Source: an uncultured cyanobacterium
Lineage (GTDB): Bacteria; Cyanobacteriota; Cyanobacteriia; Thermostichales; Thermostichaceae
DNA length: 36,861 nt
NCBI GenBank assembly: GCA_937944885.1
Contig: CALFBB010000034.1
Span: 1 to 36,861, forward strand
Direction of reading: 5' to 3'
The notes under the pieces: generated by a model
Seen by the model: only the letters and a program-made list of their open reading frames with translations
Database searches by the model: none
What the model was told of the DNA's origin: nothing
Position numbers and translations under genes: made by a program
In this document: piece by piece, positions 22,693-31,993 of the stretch
Position numbering within the stretch: position 1 is the stretch's first letter
Layout of the letters: every line of letters starts with the position of its first letter

Positions 22693-24348
22693 CTAGCCTA
22701 CCAGCAGACTTTCCTGGATTTGCTGGTTGGGAAAGTAGATTTGGGCCAAGTCGGGAATTAAGCTCCAATTACGGCTGTAGAGGGGTTGCAAGGGAGAGTG
22801 GGTGTGGATGTAGTGGACAAGAAAATCACGGATGCTATCGGCTGAGATCCAGAGGGTTTTTGCTTCTTGGAACATGCTGTAACCCCCACCGCCACCAGCT
22901 CGATAATGGTTGATAGCCAGGCGGAAGGTTTGACTGGGTTCAACGGGCCGGCCCTGAAACTGTAAGTAGACCAGCCGCTCTCCCACAGGCCGGGTGAGAT
23001 CAAAGCAATAGTCAATACCATGGTAAAGGTCGAAGGTATAGCCCCGCGCATCAGGGGCAACCACAGCAGCCGGATCGGCAGGCAGATGCTCGGGATCCAA
23101 TTGCTGAAAGTAGCCTGCTGTTTGCTCTAGAGCCCGCCGCAGAATATCGCCGGTGACTTCCAGAACACAGAGGGTATTGTCGTAAACGGTGATGCCATAG
23201 GCATCCTGGAGGTAAATCGGGCCTGCAGCTAAGCCGGTACTGCTACAGATGTTGACCAAGGAGAGCTCCGCCGAGAAACCGGCTGCCCGTACCGCTTCTA
23301 ACTGGGCTTGATGGAGAAGTTCGGCCAGAGGGTTGGATCCTAGCCGTGCCGCTAACCCACCCAGATAGGGAGCACCGGCATGTCCAACCGGTTGATGGAT
23401 ATAACGCAAGGTCGCTTGATGATAAGGATCCGTGAGGGCCAACAGCTCTGGATCCGGTGGGATCCCTGCTGCTGCAAGAAGCTGCACCTCTCCTCCAGTA
23501 ATCCGCCAACCTTGCCCCTGCGGTTCTAAGTCTAGGATGACTTGGGATAGGTGGGATCCCCAAAAGCCGGGTTGCGCCACCAGAGGCTTGGCCTGCTCTA
23601 GTCCGGCAATGGTTTGGTGGGTGTGGCCCGAGAGGATGACATCGATATCCTCTAGTTGGGCAAGACTGAGGAGCTCATTCTCGCCTTTCAGGCTTTTGTT
23701 GCTGCGCCAACCGGAGCGATCCGATGTGCGCCAATGCTCAGGGCTGCGTTGGGGGGGCAACAGGGCAGGGCCGCTGTGCAGGATCACCACCAACACATCC
23801 ACCTGAGGTCGCAGCAGGGGCAAATACTGATGGGCGGTTTCTAGGATGGGGGCAAATCGCAAGCCGACGATGTAATCTGGGCGTTCCCAGGTGTCGATGC
23901 GGGGGGTGGTCAAGCCCAAAAGACCAACACGGATGCCGCTCAGGTTGCGGATCAAGTAGGGCTGAAAGAGAGGCTCCCCGTTGGGGCGGAGGATGTTGGC
24001 ACAGAGCACCGGACAGTGTAAACCCCTCACAAAGTCCTGTAGCACCTGTGGGCCAAAGTTGAAATCGTGGTTGCCAGGGGTAAAAGCATCGTAGGCTAGA
24101 GCGTTGAAGGCATGGGCCAAGGGATGAGAAGAAACCCGTTCCACCTGAGCATAGTAGGTGCCTAGTGGGGATCCCTGAATGGTGTCGCCACTGTCAATCA
24201 ACAACACCGGGTCTGGGGTCGCAGCCCGGACTCGCTTAATCAGAGTAGCCAATTTAACCAGACCATGCTCTGCAGGTTTCCCGGTGAAGTAGTTCCAGGG
24301 ATGGAGATTGGCATGCAGGTCGGAAGTGTGCAGAATTGTTAACTTCAT
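22693..24348 (-). CDS. 5'-nucleotidase / cyclic phosphodiesterase family metallophosphatase, no signal peptide
   Basis: A 551-residue protein of the UshA/YfkN type. The N-terminal metallophosphatase domain shows HTSDLHANLHPW (Asp10, His12), LIDSGDTIQGSPLG, TPGNHDFNFG and ILSGHTHQ. The C-terminal 5'-nucleotidase domain shows LVNICSSTGLAAGPI, AYGITVYDNTLCVLEVTG and INHYRAGGGGGYSMF. Such enzymes remove phosphate from nucleotides or cyclic nucleotides. Most are exported, but this one starts directly at the first beta strand (MKLTILHTSD), so it looks cytoplasmic, as some Bacillus relatives (YunD type) do. The gene is read towards grpE and ends 148 bp before it. Confidence 0.93.
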   Translation of the reverse strand: MKLTILHTSDLHANLHPWNYFTGKPAEHGLVKLATLIKRVRAATPDPVLLIDSGDTIQGSPLGTYYAQVERVSSHPLAHAFNALAYDAFTPGNHDFNFGPQVLQDFVRGLHCPVLCANILRPNGEPLFQPYLIRNLSGIRVGLLGLTTPRIDTWERPDYIVGLRFAPILETAHQYLPLLRPQVDVLVVILHSGPALLPPQRSPEHWRTSDRSGWRSNKSLKGENELLSLAQLEDIDVILSGHTHQTIAGLEQAKPLVAQPGFWGSHLSQVILDLEPQGQGWRITGGEVQLLAAAGIPPDPELLALTDPYHQATLRYIHQPVGHAGAPYLGGLAARLGSNPLAELLHQAQLEAVRAAGFSAELSLVNICSSTGLAAGPIYLQDAYGITVYDNTLCVLEVTGDILRRALEQTAGYFQQLDPEHLPADPAAVVAPDARGYTFDLYHGIDYCFDLTRPVGERLVYLQFQGRPVEPSQTFRLAINHYRAGGGGGYSMFQEAKTLWISADSIRDFLVHYIHTHSPLQPLYSRNWSLIPDLAQIYFPNQQIQESLLVG

Positions 24349-24371
24349 TCCCCTATCATAGAACTACCCAG

Positions 24372-24438
24372 GAACTCCTCAAAAGGAGGGAGTTCTCTAC
24401 CGCTGACAGCAGTACCCCTGCTCTCGAGACTTGAGAGC
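24372..24438 (-). terminator. Two consecutive stem-loops downstream of the DUF445 gene
   Basis: On the minus strand the first is GCTCTC-N7-GAGAGC (24420-24438) and the second GAACTCC-N10-GGAGTTC (24372-24395). The second can also fold as CTCC-TCAAAA-GGAG. They lie between the DUF445 stop and the start of the nucleotidase gene. There is no clear T-tract, so termination is possible but not certain. Confidence 0.4.
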
Positions 24439-24460
24439 CCAGTTGGGGAGGGGATCCCCC

Positions 24461-25681
24461 TCACAGCAGCAGAAACAACACCTGTATGCAGCCCACGATA
24501 AAGCCCAGGATCCCTCCCAAGTTGACAATGGCCTGTAGCTCCTGGCGTACGATCTGCTGGATGGCCTGCTCCAAGTCGGCAGGGGAAGTGGCATTTACCT
24601 TATCAGTAATCACCTGATCCAAGTTCAAGACGGGAATCACCTGCGCCATTAACGACTCCAGATCCCGCTCTAGGTAGCGCTCCAAGACCAAGGCCAGATC
24701 AGCACTGATTTGCTCGATAGAGGTCATCAACACTTTGGAGTTACGCAGACGCCCTAGCACCAAACTGGCTACCTTTTCCCAATCGATGCCGAGGCCCAAT
24801 CCCTGAAGCAGCTCTGGTCCCTCTGTCCGTAGGTAATCTTGGATCCCGTCGCGCAGGGTACGGCGCAGCTGGCGTACTGCAGAAACCGGCAAGTTTTGTA
24901 AAGAGAGATTCTCCAAGATCTCCGTCAGACGACGATTGGCGCTCATGTCCTTCAGTAGGCCCTCCAAAACAGCTTCGGCTCCTTCCGGATCTTCCAGACA
25001 ATAGGTACGCAGCCGCAGTAGAGCATTCTTCAGACCAAACAGGTTGGCCACCACCCAGTAGGATCCCGTTGCCCGTTCCCGAAACTCTTCATCTAGTGCC
25101 TCAATGTTGCGGTCGGTGAGAAAATCCACCAGGTTTTGCCGCAACACCTTCGGCGGGATTGCTTGTTCTAAAATCCACTCTGAAAGCTGCTTGGCTTGCT
25201 CACGGCTGAGGCGCAAATCCAGCAGCACTTGGTCGAATAGCTGGTTGATGGGTCCTTCCAGAAACCCCTCCTGGCGAGCCAGCACCTTGATTAAACGGGG
25301 TAATGACTCATTGAATAGATCTGCCAGAATGCGGGCCAACACCTGAGCGGTTTGCTGTTGTTGTTCCGGGTTTTGCAGCCGATCCAGTGCTACCCCTAGC
25401 AGCCAGCGGATCCCGGCTTGCATTCGCTCAGTTTGGAGCAGCTTGCGAGCTAAGTTGTGCAGCTCCTCCGGCGTCAGCAGGGATCCCATGATCGTGTTGG
25501 CGATCTGCTTAGCTAGGCGAGGCTGATTCTGAGGGATCAAGCCAGGCGTAAAAGGGATACGCCACCCCAACACCCGATAGGGGCGGTAGGGCCGAAACAG
25601 CATCTTAATAGCGATGTCATTGGTGAAATAGCCGATCACCAGCCCGGCCAGAGGGGGCACAATGTAGATCCAGAGGGCCAT
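24461..25681 (-). CDS. DUF445 family membrane protein
   Basis: A 406-residue protein. The N-terminus holds the family's best conserved part: an initial membrane helix (WIYIVPPLAGLVIGYFTN), DIAIKMLFRPYRPYR, then IPFTPGLIPQNQPRLA. The middle is long and helical with many Leu heptads and a heavily charged surface. A hydrophobic end (VNLGGILGFIVGCIQVLFLLL) is the second membrane anchor. DUF445 proteins (YheB/YjiN relatives) sit in the membrane with a large helical domain; their function is not established. The start is ATG 25681. There is a gap of 69 bp to the upstream exported protein gene. Confidence 0.92.
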   Translation of the reverse strand: MALWIYIVPPLAGLVIGYFTNDIAIKMLFRPYRPYRVLGWRIPFTPGLIPQNQPRLAKQIANTIMGSLLTPEELHNLARKLLQTERMQAGIRWLLGVALDRLQNPEQQQQTAQVLARILADLFNESLPRLIKVLARQEGFLEGPINQLFDQVLLDLRLSREQAKQLSEWILEQAIPPKVLRQNLVDFLTDRNIEALDEEFRERATGSYWVVANLFGLKNALLRLRTYCLEDPEGAEAVLEGLLKDMSANRRLTEILENLSLQNLPVSAVRQLRRTLRDGIQDYLRTEGPELLQGLGLGIDWEKVASLVLGRLRNSKVLMTSIEQISADLALVLERYLERDLESLMAQVIPVLNLDQVITDKVNATSPADLEQAIQQIVRQELQAIVNLGGILGFIVGCIQVLFLLL

Positions 25682-25750
25682 GAGGAAACCAAGGGGGCTC
25701 TCTTCTACTCTACCGACCGGCCCAAAGCTCTTCCCAAGAGGATTGCCGGT

Positions 25751-26704
25751 TCATTGGATGATCAAGCTATCTGCCAATTCCAGCTGTACGAGGGTATTTG
25801 GCTGTAGGGTAACTACGCGATCAATATTGGTACTACCTGCAGCTGCCCCGGCCAAGCTCCCGGCAAGGATTGGCAAGAAGCCCACCCCACCTGTGAGCAC
25901 TCCCAAGGCCAAACCACCGGCTGCGCCATAGCCTGCTCCCCGCGCCACCGTTGTACCGACATGAGCATTGGGATCCAACCCCACCCGTAGCAGGGGGGAG
26001 CGGCCCCTTAGTAGATAGGTGGAAGGGCCGATAGTGATGCGGTTGGCCACAAAACGAGTGCCAACGATCCGTTCTCGGGGATCATCATTTTCTTCGACTC
26101 GATTGAGGGAAGTGATCTCCCGGTAAACTGGCTCAAAGGTACCCCACACCACACTGCCTGCTGGGATCACCACTTGACCAAACCGATCCACCACCGGATC
26201 GGAGACTTCCAGGTTGCCGTTGATGGCTTGGTAGGGCTGAAAAGTCATTTCGCGGTATACCGTCAGAGGAATGATGGTGCCAGGCGGCAGCTCCCCTCGC
26301 GTTGTTCCCAAGAGATCTCCCCCAGGACTCAAGCCGGGCTGACGCTGATAGGAGTAGGCTTCCCCAAAAGGGGCTTGGGGACCAGGAGCAGCCTGGAGGG
26401 GTACAACCGGAATTGGGACTGTATTCCCATCTAACGCGGGAGCAGTCGGTTCTAGCGGCATCTGAGGTACCTGGGGTACCGCGGGCAAAGCAGGGGGAGC
26501 AGCAGAAGTTTCCGGGGCTGTGAGCAAGGGCAAGGTTGGAATAGATTCTCCCCCTGCCGGTTGAACAGGTTGTGCTTGGGGTGTGAACTCAAACTCCTGG
26601 GCAGCAGCCGGAGCAACCACACAGGTCAAAAGCACTCCGCCCAACAGCAAAGAGGGCCAAGGCAAAACAGTCGGCAGCAACTGCATCCATTTGGCTTGAG
26701 TCAT
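25751..26704 (-). CDS. Exported hypothetical protein, Pro-rich N-terminal part and beta-rich core
   Basis: A 317-residue protein from ATG 26704; a GTG three codons upstream is less likely. It has a signal peptide with hydrophobic core and an AAAQE-type cleavage site (about residue 36). A Pro/Ala/Gln-rich linker runs to about 135. The core contains PPGTIIPLTVYREMTF, then VVIPAGSVVWGTFEPV and RFVANRITIG. A Gly/Ala-rich membrane-like segment follows near the end (GAAGGLALGVLTGGVGFLPI) and then a beta-rich end. The pair 'GTIIPL ... IPAGSVVWG' resembles the VirB10/TrbI fold, but the match is too short to name it. Function unknown; it is probably periplasmic. It lies between the SLH protein gene and the DUF445 gene. 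Confidence 0.7.
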   Translation of the reverse strand: MTQAKWMQLLPTVLPWPSLLLGGVLLTCVVAPAAAQEFEFTPQAQPVQPAGGESIPTLPLLTAPETSAAPPALPAVPQVPQMPLEPTAPALDGNTVPIPVVPLQAAPGPQAPFGEAYSYQRQPGLSPGGDLLGTTRGELPPGTIIPLTVYREMTFQPYQAINGNLEVSDPVVDRFGQVVIPAGSVVWGTFEPVYREITSLNRVEENDDPRERIVGTRFVANRITIGPSTYLLRGRSPLLRVGLDPNAHVGTTVARGAGYGAAGGLALGVLTGGVGFLPILAGSLAGAAAGSTNIDRVVTLQPNTLVQLELADSLIIQ

Positions 26705-26839
26705 GGATCCCACCAGCTCACAACTGGCAGTAGCTTAACATCCCACCTGAGACTTGCCCACTAGCTATAGTACCTAACAGGGGATGAAAGGCTCTTGAGA
26801 CACTATTAAGCTCACGATAACCCAAATCAACCTTCTCCC

Positions 26840-28435
26840 TTAAGGGGTAGGAGAGGGGGAAGGAGTTGGTTCGCTGGCTTCCTCCTCTTCTGCTCCAGTA
26901 TCCTCCTCGGATGCGGAGGAAGACTCTTCAGCCTCTGCAGAGGCAGGGGTCTCGGTTGCAGGCGAGGGAGCCTCAGCCGGCTCGGCTGTCGGTGTCTCTT
27001 CAGTAGTTGGGGTGGGTGTGGCAGCAGGGGTTGGAGTAGGGGTGGGTGTAGCTGCTGCGGGTTGCACCCGGAAAGACCATTGCTGAATGGCAGTGTTACC
27101 GCTGGTGTCGGAGATCTGGAGGGCAACTAGGGTGGGCTGGTCACTGGGCAGAGGCTCAGTGGGGGTATAGCTAAAACTAGTCTGGGTGAGCTGGGCCTGT
27201 GCTGTGACATCCACATTGTTCACCAACAGGGTGAAGCTGTTCAGGTCAATCCCTTGATCATCTTGAAAACGGGCGGAAATCACCGGGCGGGGATTGTCCA
27301 CAGTGGCCCCATTTGCAGGGGTAAGTTCGCTAATGGTAGGAAAGGTGGTATCGGTAACCCGACCAATGGAGATGGTTCTATCGGGCAATTGCACCAGCGT
27401 CACCAAGCCCCCTCGTTCTAGGCGAGCAAAGACGGGCACTCCCGAAGCTTGGTCTTGGCTACGGAAGGTGTAGGACCCCTCGTATTGGCCGGGACGGGTT
27501 TCCCGCAAAGGAATGTTATAGGCAATACCGGGAATGGAGAAGGACCCCTGGGCCCCTGGGGATCCCAATAAAAAGACCGTAAAGGTATCCCCCGGATTAA
27601 CGGATCCCAGCTCTTCTCGGGTGAAGAAGGTAGTAACCTCTGGAGCAGTAGGCAGGGTTTCCACCAGAGGCTCTATGGGAATGTCAGGTGTGGCCAGAGG
27701 CTCAGGAGTAGGCGTGACTTCTGCGATGAGCTCGGTACTGATACCGGGGCCGGGAATAGCAGCTCCCACCGGTGGATCGAGATTGGGAACCCGCCCTACC
27801 TTAGCCAGAGCTTGGTAAGTCAGGGCTGCTACTTCCCCCCGCGTTGCTACCGCTTGAGCATTTAGCTGCACAGGGCTAGGGTAGAGCACCAAGAGACTTT
27901 CTTGAACAGCGGTGGCGATGGGAGCACGAGCAAAGTTAGGAACCAAGCCAGCATCGGTAAAACCAGACAAGATCTGGTCAATTTGATTGGCATCCTGGAT
28001 GAAATTACCGTTGGTGGCCGCTTTGGTAAGAACAGTAATTGCCTGGGCGCGAGTCAAGACATCGTTGGGACGAAAGGTGCCATCGGGAAAGCCAGATACA
28101 AGTCCTGCTGCTGCTGCTGCCCCAATAGCCGGTGCTGCCCAACTGGGAATGGGATCCGCAAAGGGACGAGAAGGAACGTTAGTATCCAACCCAAAGGCTT
28201 TGGTAACAATGACGGCAAACTGGGCGCGGGTCACCGATTCGTTGGGACGGAAGGTCCCATCGGGAAAACCGCCGATCACTTGTCGCTCATACAAGCCGGT
28301 GATGTACTGAGCACCCCAGTAGGTGCTGATATCGGAAAGTTGTCCCCAGGCGGGATCCCCTACCAGAGCTAAGCTACCACAGCTCATCACCAGGGCCGCT
28401 GTCTTCCAACCATGCCAAAGAGAAAACTCGCGCAT
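26840..28435 (-). CDS. SLH-domain surface protein with Pro/Thr/Glu-rich C-terminus
   Basis: A 531-residue exported protein. The start is ATG 28435, with GAGGTG about 6 bases upstream. A signal peptide ends near PAWGQ. SLH repeats follow: residues 33-80 (GGFPDGTFRPNESVTRAQF), 93-140 (SGFPDGTFRPNDVLTRAQA) and a weaker third at about 160-215. After a Pro/Thr linker there is a beta-rich part (about 270-440, including PTISELTPANGATVDNPRP) like Ig-type domains. The end is a long PTPTP / EAESSS-type acidic low-complexity tail. SLH domains bind the wall-linked glycan or peptidoglycan; in cyanobacteria they also occur in outer-membrane-linked proteins. A possible Pho box lies upstream. Confidence 0.9.
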   Translation of the reverse strand: MREFSLWHGWKTAALVMSCGSLALVGDPAWGQLSDISTYWGAQYITGLYERQVIGGFPDGTFRPNESVTRAQFAVIVTKAFGLDTNVPSRPFADPIPSWAAPAIGAAAAAGLVSGFPDGTFRPNDVLTRAQAITVLTKAATNGNFIQDANQIDQILSGFTDAGLVPNFARAPIATAVQESLLVLYPSPVQLNAQAVATRGEVAALTYQALAKVGRVPNLDPPVGAAIPGPGISTELIAEVTPTPEPLATPDIPIEPLVETLPTAPEVTTFFTREELGSVNPGDTFTVFLLGSPGAQGSFSIPGIAYNIPLRETRPGQYEGSYTFRSQDQASGVPVFARLERGGLVTLVQLPDRTISIGRVTDTTFPTISELTPANGATVDNPRPVISARFQDDQGIDLNSFTLLVNNVDVTAQAQLTQTSFSYTPTEPLPSDQPTLVALQISDTSGNTAIQQWSFRVQPAAATPTPTPTPAATPTPTTEETPTAEPAEAPSPATETPASAEAEESSSASEEDTGAEEEEASEPTPSPSPTP

Positions 28436-28571
28436 CGCTCGCACCTCAAGTTCTACTCGGTTAGTAAGGGAATCCCTCACCCATCCAAAGAATATAGGAA
28501 TAGATCCAACTGACGAAGCCCTGGACGAGCATAAAGCAGAAAAAGTTCTCGCTGCTGCTCCATTTTTCAAG

Positions 28572-28601
28572 CAACTCAGCTGAAGTTAACAGAAGGTTAA
28601 T
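28572..28601 (-). promoter_or_regulatory. Possible Pho box (two strong and one weak 8-bp repeats) upstream of the SLH protein gene
   Basis: The minus strand reads ATTAACCT-TCT-GTTAACTT-CAG-CTGAGTTG: 8-bp units at 11-bp spacing. The first two match the cyanobacterial Pho-box unit (TTAAC core), the third poorly. The repeat ends about 137 bp before the SLH protein start. I see no ideal promoter downstream of it. A weak hairpin (28606-28621) lies between it and the aldo/keto reductase stop. Confidence 0.35.
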
Positions 28602-28626
28602 GGTGAGGAGGACAAACTCCTGATAC

Positions 28627-29667
28627 CTAAGGAGCAGGGTTGGGATAACGCTGGTGTACAGCTTCAATCTCGGCCAGGATCTCCGCCGACAGCTCCACCT
28701 GTAAACAGCTGAGGTTTTCCTTCAGTTGGGCCAGGCTGGTGGCACCGATAAGGGTGCTGGTTACAAACCAGCGGCTACGCACAAAAGCCAAAGCCAATTG
28801 CGCCGGGGTTAATCCATATTTCTGGGCGATGCTCACATAGGCTGCCACCGCTTCTGCGACATTGGGCTTGAGGTAGCGCTGACCAAAGCCCTCAAATAAG
28901 GCCAAACGGGATCCCGCCGGTCTTGCTCCTGCCAAGTATTTCCCCGTCAGCATCCCAAAAGCAAGTGGGCTGTAGGCCAGTAGCCCGACATGTTCATGCC
29001 GGCATACCTCCGCCAATCCCACCTCAAACAGGCGGTTGAGCAAGTTGTAGGCATTTTGGATAGAAACCACCTTCGGCAGGCCCATCTGTTCGGCAATGTG
29101 GCAAAACTCAGTCACTCCCCAAGGGGTTTCGTTGCTCAGGCCAATATAGCGGATCAAGCCTGCTTGCACCAGTTCTCCTAAAGCTTCTAACTGCTCAACA
29201 ATCGGAACAGTAGGTCGCTCCTGGCTAGGATCATAGGAAACTGCCCCAAACTGGGGGACGTAGCGATCCGGCCAGTGGATTTGGTAAAGGTCAATATAGT
29301 CGGTTTTCAGGCGTGTCAGGCTGCCGGCCACAGCTTGTTTGATGTTGTTACGGTTGATAGACAGGGATCCATTGCGAATCCAATGCCAAGGCCGACCGGG
29401 ACCTGTAATTTTGGTAGCAATCACCAGCCGATCCCGCTGCTGATGCTGTAGCCATTCGCCGATGTAGCATTCAGTGGCTCCCTGGGTTTCTGCTCGGGCA
29501 GGCACAGGGTACATCTCGGCAGTGTCGATGAAGTTGATCCCCTGGGCTACGGCATAGTCCAACTGCTCATGGGCTTGGGCCATTGTGTTTTGTTGCCCAA
29601 AAGTCATGGTACCCAAACCCATCTCTGAGATGGTGAGCGAGCTATGACCAAGAGGAAGGTAGCGCAT
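28627..29667 (-). CDS. Aldo/keto reductase (Tas-like)
   Basis: A 346-residue NADPH-dependent oxidoreductase. The start is ATG 29667 (MRYLPLGHSSL), the normal family start; a longer TTG start is unlikely. The catalytic tetrad is visible: Asp and Tyr in FIDTAEMYPVP, Lys in VIATKITGPGR, His in YQIHWPDRYV. NADPH-binding end: FVRSRWFVTSTLIGATS. The insertions and the RYVPQFG motif resemble E. coli Tas rather than short AKRs. It reduces aldehydes or ketones; the substrate is unknown. It is read towards the SLH gene, 191 bp away, and follows the large hypothetical gene with a gap of 88 bp. Confidence 0.93.
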   Translation of the reverse strand: MRYLPLGHSSLTISEMGLGTMTFGQQNTMAQAHEQLDYAVAQGINFIDTAEMYPVPARAETQGATECYIGEWLQHQQRDRLVIATKITGPGRPWHWIRNGSLSINRNNIKQAVAGSLTRLKTDYIDLYQIHWPDRYVPQFGAVSYDPSQERPTVPIVEQLEALGELVQAGLIRYIGLSNETPWGVTEFCHIAEQMGLPKVVSIQNAYNLLNRLFEVGLAEVCRHEHVGLLAYSPLAFGMLTGKYLAGARPAGSRLALFEGFGQRYLKPNVAEAVAAYVSIAQKYGLTPAQLALAFVRSRWFVTSTLIGATSLAQLKENLSCLQVELSAEILAEIEAVHQRYPNPAP

Positions 29668-29755
29668 AGAAGTTGCACCCAATCCGGCTCAGAGTCGAGA
29701 AACCAGGAATCTCCAGGAATCTCTATTTATGCTCGGCAGAGTTGGAGGAGGAGCG

Positions 29756-31573
29756 TCAGTTCGGTACCTGCTGCAGGATGGGAACGTACTCACGGTAAAG
29801 TTGGTTCAAAATCTCAAGCCCGATGCGGGTGCGGCCATCGGGGGGACGAGCCTCGATCGCTGCTCTCACCCGTAAAATCGTGCCCACCGGATAGGGGGAG
29901 GGCAGCTCCTGCCGCTTACCCAAAAACACATCGGTGAAATGATGAATCAGACGCTTCACCTCTCCCACATCTCTGCGGGAGATATCCATATCCAAAACCG
30001 TTGTCAGTTTGGCCCGCATTGCCTGAAAGCTTTGTTGGCTGGTGTTAATAGCTACTCGTTTGGCCAGGCTATCCACGACAATTCGGGTAATTCTTTCTAC
30101 GTTTTGTTCTGTAATTTCTCGATGACGAGCAGCAAAGCGCAACTGCACCTCTTCTAAAAACCGTTCTCGCTCCATGATAGGGATACCACTTTGCTCTAGA
30201 TCAATCCCATAGCCCTGTAGCTGCTTGTACTGATTCAAAACCCACTGATGATAAAAAGAGTCAGCGAGCACATGCCAGTAGCCAATAAGTGTGGCTTCTG
30301 TAATCGGAATGCTAACCAGATAGGTTTCGTCGGTGATCAGGCGCAAATGCTTTAGTAGGTTGTCTCGCTCCTTCTCATCCAAATAGGAGGAACGCGGCAC
30401 CCAAGTGTCTCCATACTCATTTTTGACTTCAATGGGTAGGGATCCGAAAACATTATCAAAAAATTGATGGATGCTAAAGAGCAAAAACTTATCCGCATCC
30501 TGAAGACGCTTGAGGAGTTCTTGTTTTTCTTCTTCTTGATATCGAGCTACCAATTGCTGAGCTTGGGTCATCTCTTCCCGCACTGTTTCTACATCCTGTC
30601 GCAGCTTGTGAATCTCTTCAGTGCTCACCATTTCTATAGCGGAGGTTTCCCAGAGCCCACTAAAGTAGCTGCCTGCCAAACCTGTCCCACCAACACCCAC
30701 TAGGGGCTCATCGCTGTCGTTGTCCATGGTGAGAAGGCGAGAAAGAGCCCTTACCCTTACCCTATGACTAGAAGAACGGAGGGATCCCACCTCAATCGGA
30801 TCCCAGTTCTGCAGATCGGATAGCCCACCAATGCGATAAAGAGTGTAAAAGTACTTGCTCAGTAACGTGGCTAACAGGTGCTTATTTTTGATCTCGTTGT
30901 ACTCCAAATAGGCTCGCAAACAAAGCTGGAAGGCAATGTTGGGTAAGCTGCGACAGGTTGCCATGATCTTTTCATACACCCTCTGGAGGTGCGGACGGAA
31001 GCTACGTGGAATGGCCTCTGGTCGTAAGCCACGTAAGAGAAACTCCTCCTGACGTAAATCCTGGGCTGTAAAGAAAAAAGCTTCCTGCCAGAGAGGCTCA
31101 TCCAGATCACGGGCAAAAATAAGCTTTAGGTGATCAATAATCTGCACCACAATCAACTCAGTGAAAGTGTCCACGATCTTTTCGATATGTAGTTGCTCAT
31201 AGATGGAACGCAGCCGCTCCCCACGAAAATCCTCGATAGAGATTAGCCCTTTCATCGTTCCGATGCGACCATTACTCAAGAGAAACTTGTAGACGATCTC
31301 AGCTGTAGCCCCCTGAGAGAGAATCGGGGTGCCCGTCAGTTGGGGGCAAATTTGTAATGGACGCAGTAGGCGGCTGGTCTCGCTAATACTGAAACAGCTC
31401 CAAGCAGATTGGTTCAAAACCACCAGAGACAAACTAGCCAGCAGTTGCTTCTCATCCAAATCTTGCAGACGAACTTCCCCATCCGGCAACTTCGTCGGTA
31501 GAGGTGGCAGGCTGGCACGGGAATCCGGCATCCCTGGCGGTGGAGAGGATTCCGAAAGAGGAGATGCACTCAT
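29756..31573 (-). CDS. Large hypothetical protein, 605 aa, helical
   Basis: I do not recognise this family. It is a soluble, charged protein from ATG 31573 with AGGGGG 9 bases upstream. Residues 1-35 are Pro/Ser-rich and probably disordered. A mostly helical part follows (about 40-300) with RGERLRSIYEQLHIEKIVDTF, and then a Gly/Ser/Val loop (DEPLVGVGGTGLAGSYFSG). A heptad-rich coiled coil comes next (about 325-365, HKLRQDVETVREEMTQAQQL), then a second helical part with ITRIVVDSLAKRVAINTS. It has no signal peptide, transmembrane helix, Walker or catalytic motif that I can name. It looks like a conserved cyanobacterial scaffold-type protein. It is divergent from the response-regulator phosphatase across 420 bp, so joint regulation is possible. 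Confidence 0.75.
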   Translation of the reverse strand: MSASPLSESSPPPGMPDSRASLPPLPTKLPDGEVRLQDLDEKQLLASLSLVVLNQSAWSCFSISETSRLLRPLQICPQLTGTPILSQGATAEIVYKFLLSNGRIGTMKGLISIEDFRGERLRSIYEQLHIEKIVDTFTELIVVQIIDHLKLIFARDLDEPLWQEAFFFTAQDLRQEEFLLRGLRPEAIPRSFRPHLQRVYEKIMATCRSLPNIAFQLCLRAYLEYNEIKNKHLLATLLSKYFYTLYRIGGLSDLQNWDPIEVGSLRSSSHRVRVRALSRLLTMDNDSDEPLVGVGGTGLAGSYFSGLWETSAIEMVSTEEIHKLRQDVETVREEMTQAQQLVARYQEEEKQELLKRLQDADKFLLFSIHQFFDNVFGSLPIEVKNEYGDTWVPRSSYLDEKERDNLLKHLRLITDETYLVSIPITEATLIGYWHVLADSFYHQWVLNQYKQLQGYGIDLEQSGIPIMERERFLEEVQLRFAARHREITEQNVERITRIVVDSLAKRVAINTSQQSFQAMRAKLTTVLDMDISRRDVGEVKRLIHHFTDVFLGKRQELPSPYPVGTILRVRAAIEARPPDGRTRIGLEILNQLYREYVPILQQVPN

Positions 31574-31993
31574 GCGCCAAAGCCCCCTGCAAACACAACG
31601 GAACTCGGTAGGAGGGATCCCTGAACACCATCAAAACTCATCTGTACGCTCTTCAAGTGCAGGGTCAAACTCCATCCTTCAAGCCGTAGGGAATCATCCT
31701 CTCCTACCAGTATCCTGAGGCTGCCTCTTTCTGTGTATCGTGCAACCACGGTTCTTGTAGCTATATAAACTTCTTTGCAACCCTGGAAATAGGGGAAACC
31801 GCTGAAGCTTTTCCTATCATCGCTAACTGGCCTGGCTGGCGCAAGGCTTCTGACTCCCACTCTCGAGGGGAGTCTTCTATCCTTTCAGCAGTGAGCCCAG
31901 CTGACAAGCCACAACATCGTGCTGCAAGACATCAACCCCTCCGCTGCTTGCTAAACTGCCCTTCAATGGATATTTGGTTGGGAGAGGGGGATT
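31574..31993. other. Divergent intergenic region (420 bp) before the response regulator
   Basis: No gene is visible. TATATA occurs near 31762 without a convincing -35 on either strand. A perfect 7-bp stem-loop, GACTCCC-N9-GGGAGTC (31852-31874), is followed by a T/C-rich run on the plus strand. It could be a leader terminator or a 5'-UTR structure 120 bp before the regulator start. The ribosome-binding site GAGAGGGGG lies just before ATG 31994. Confidence 0.5.

Noticed and set aside
28436..28570. Longer N-terminus for the SLH protein
   Set aside because: It would bury the signal peptide; ATG 28435 has a GAGGTG site and gives a standard export signal.
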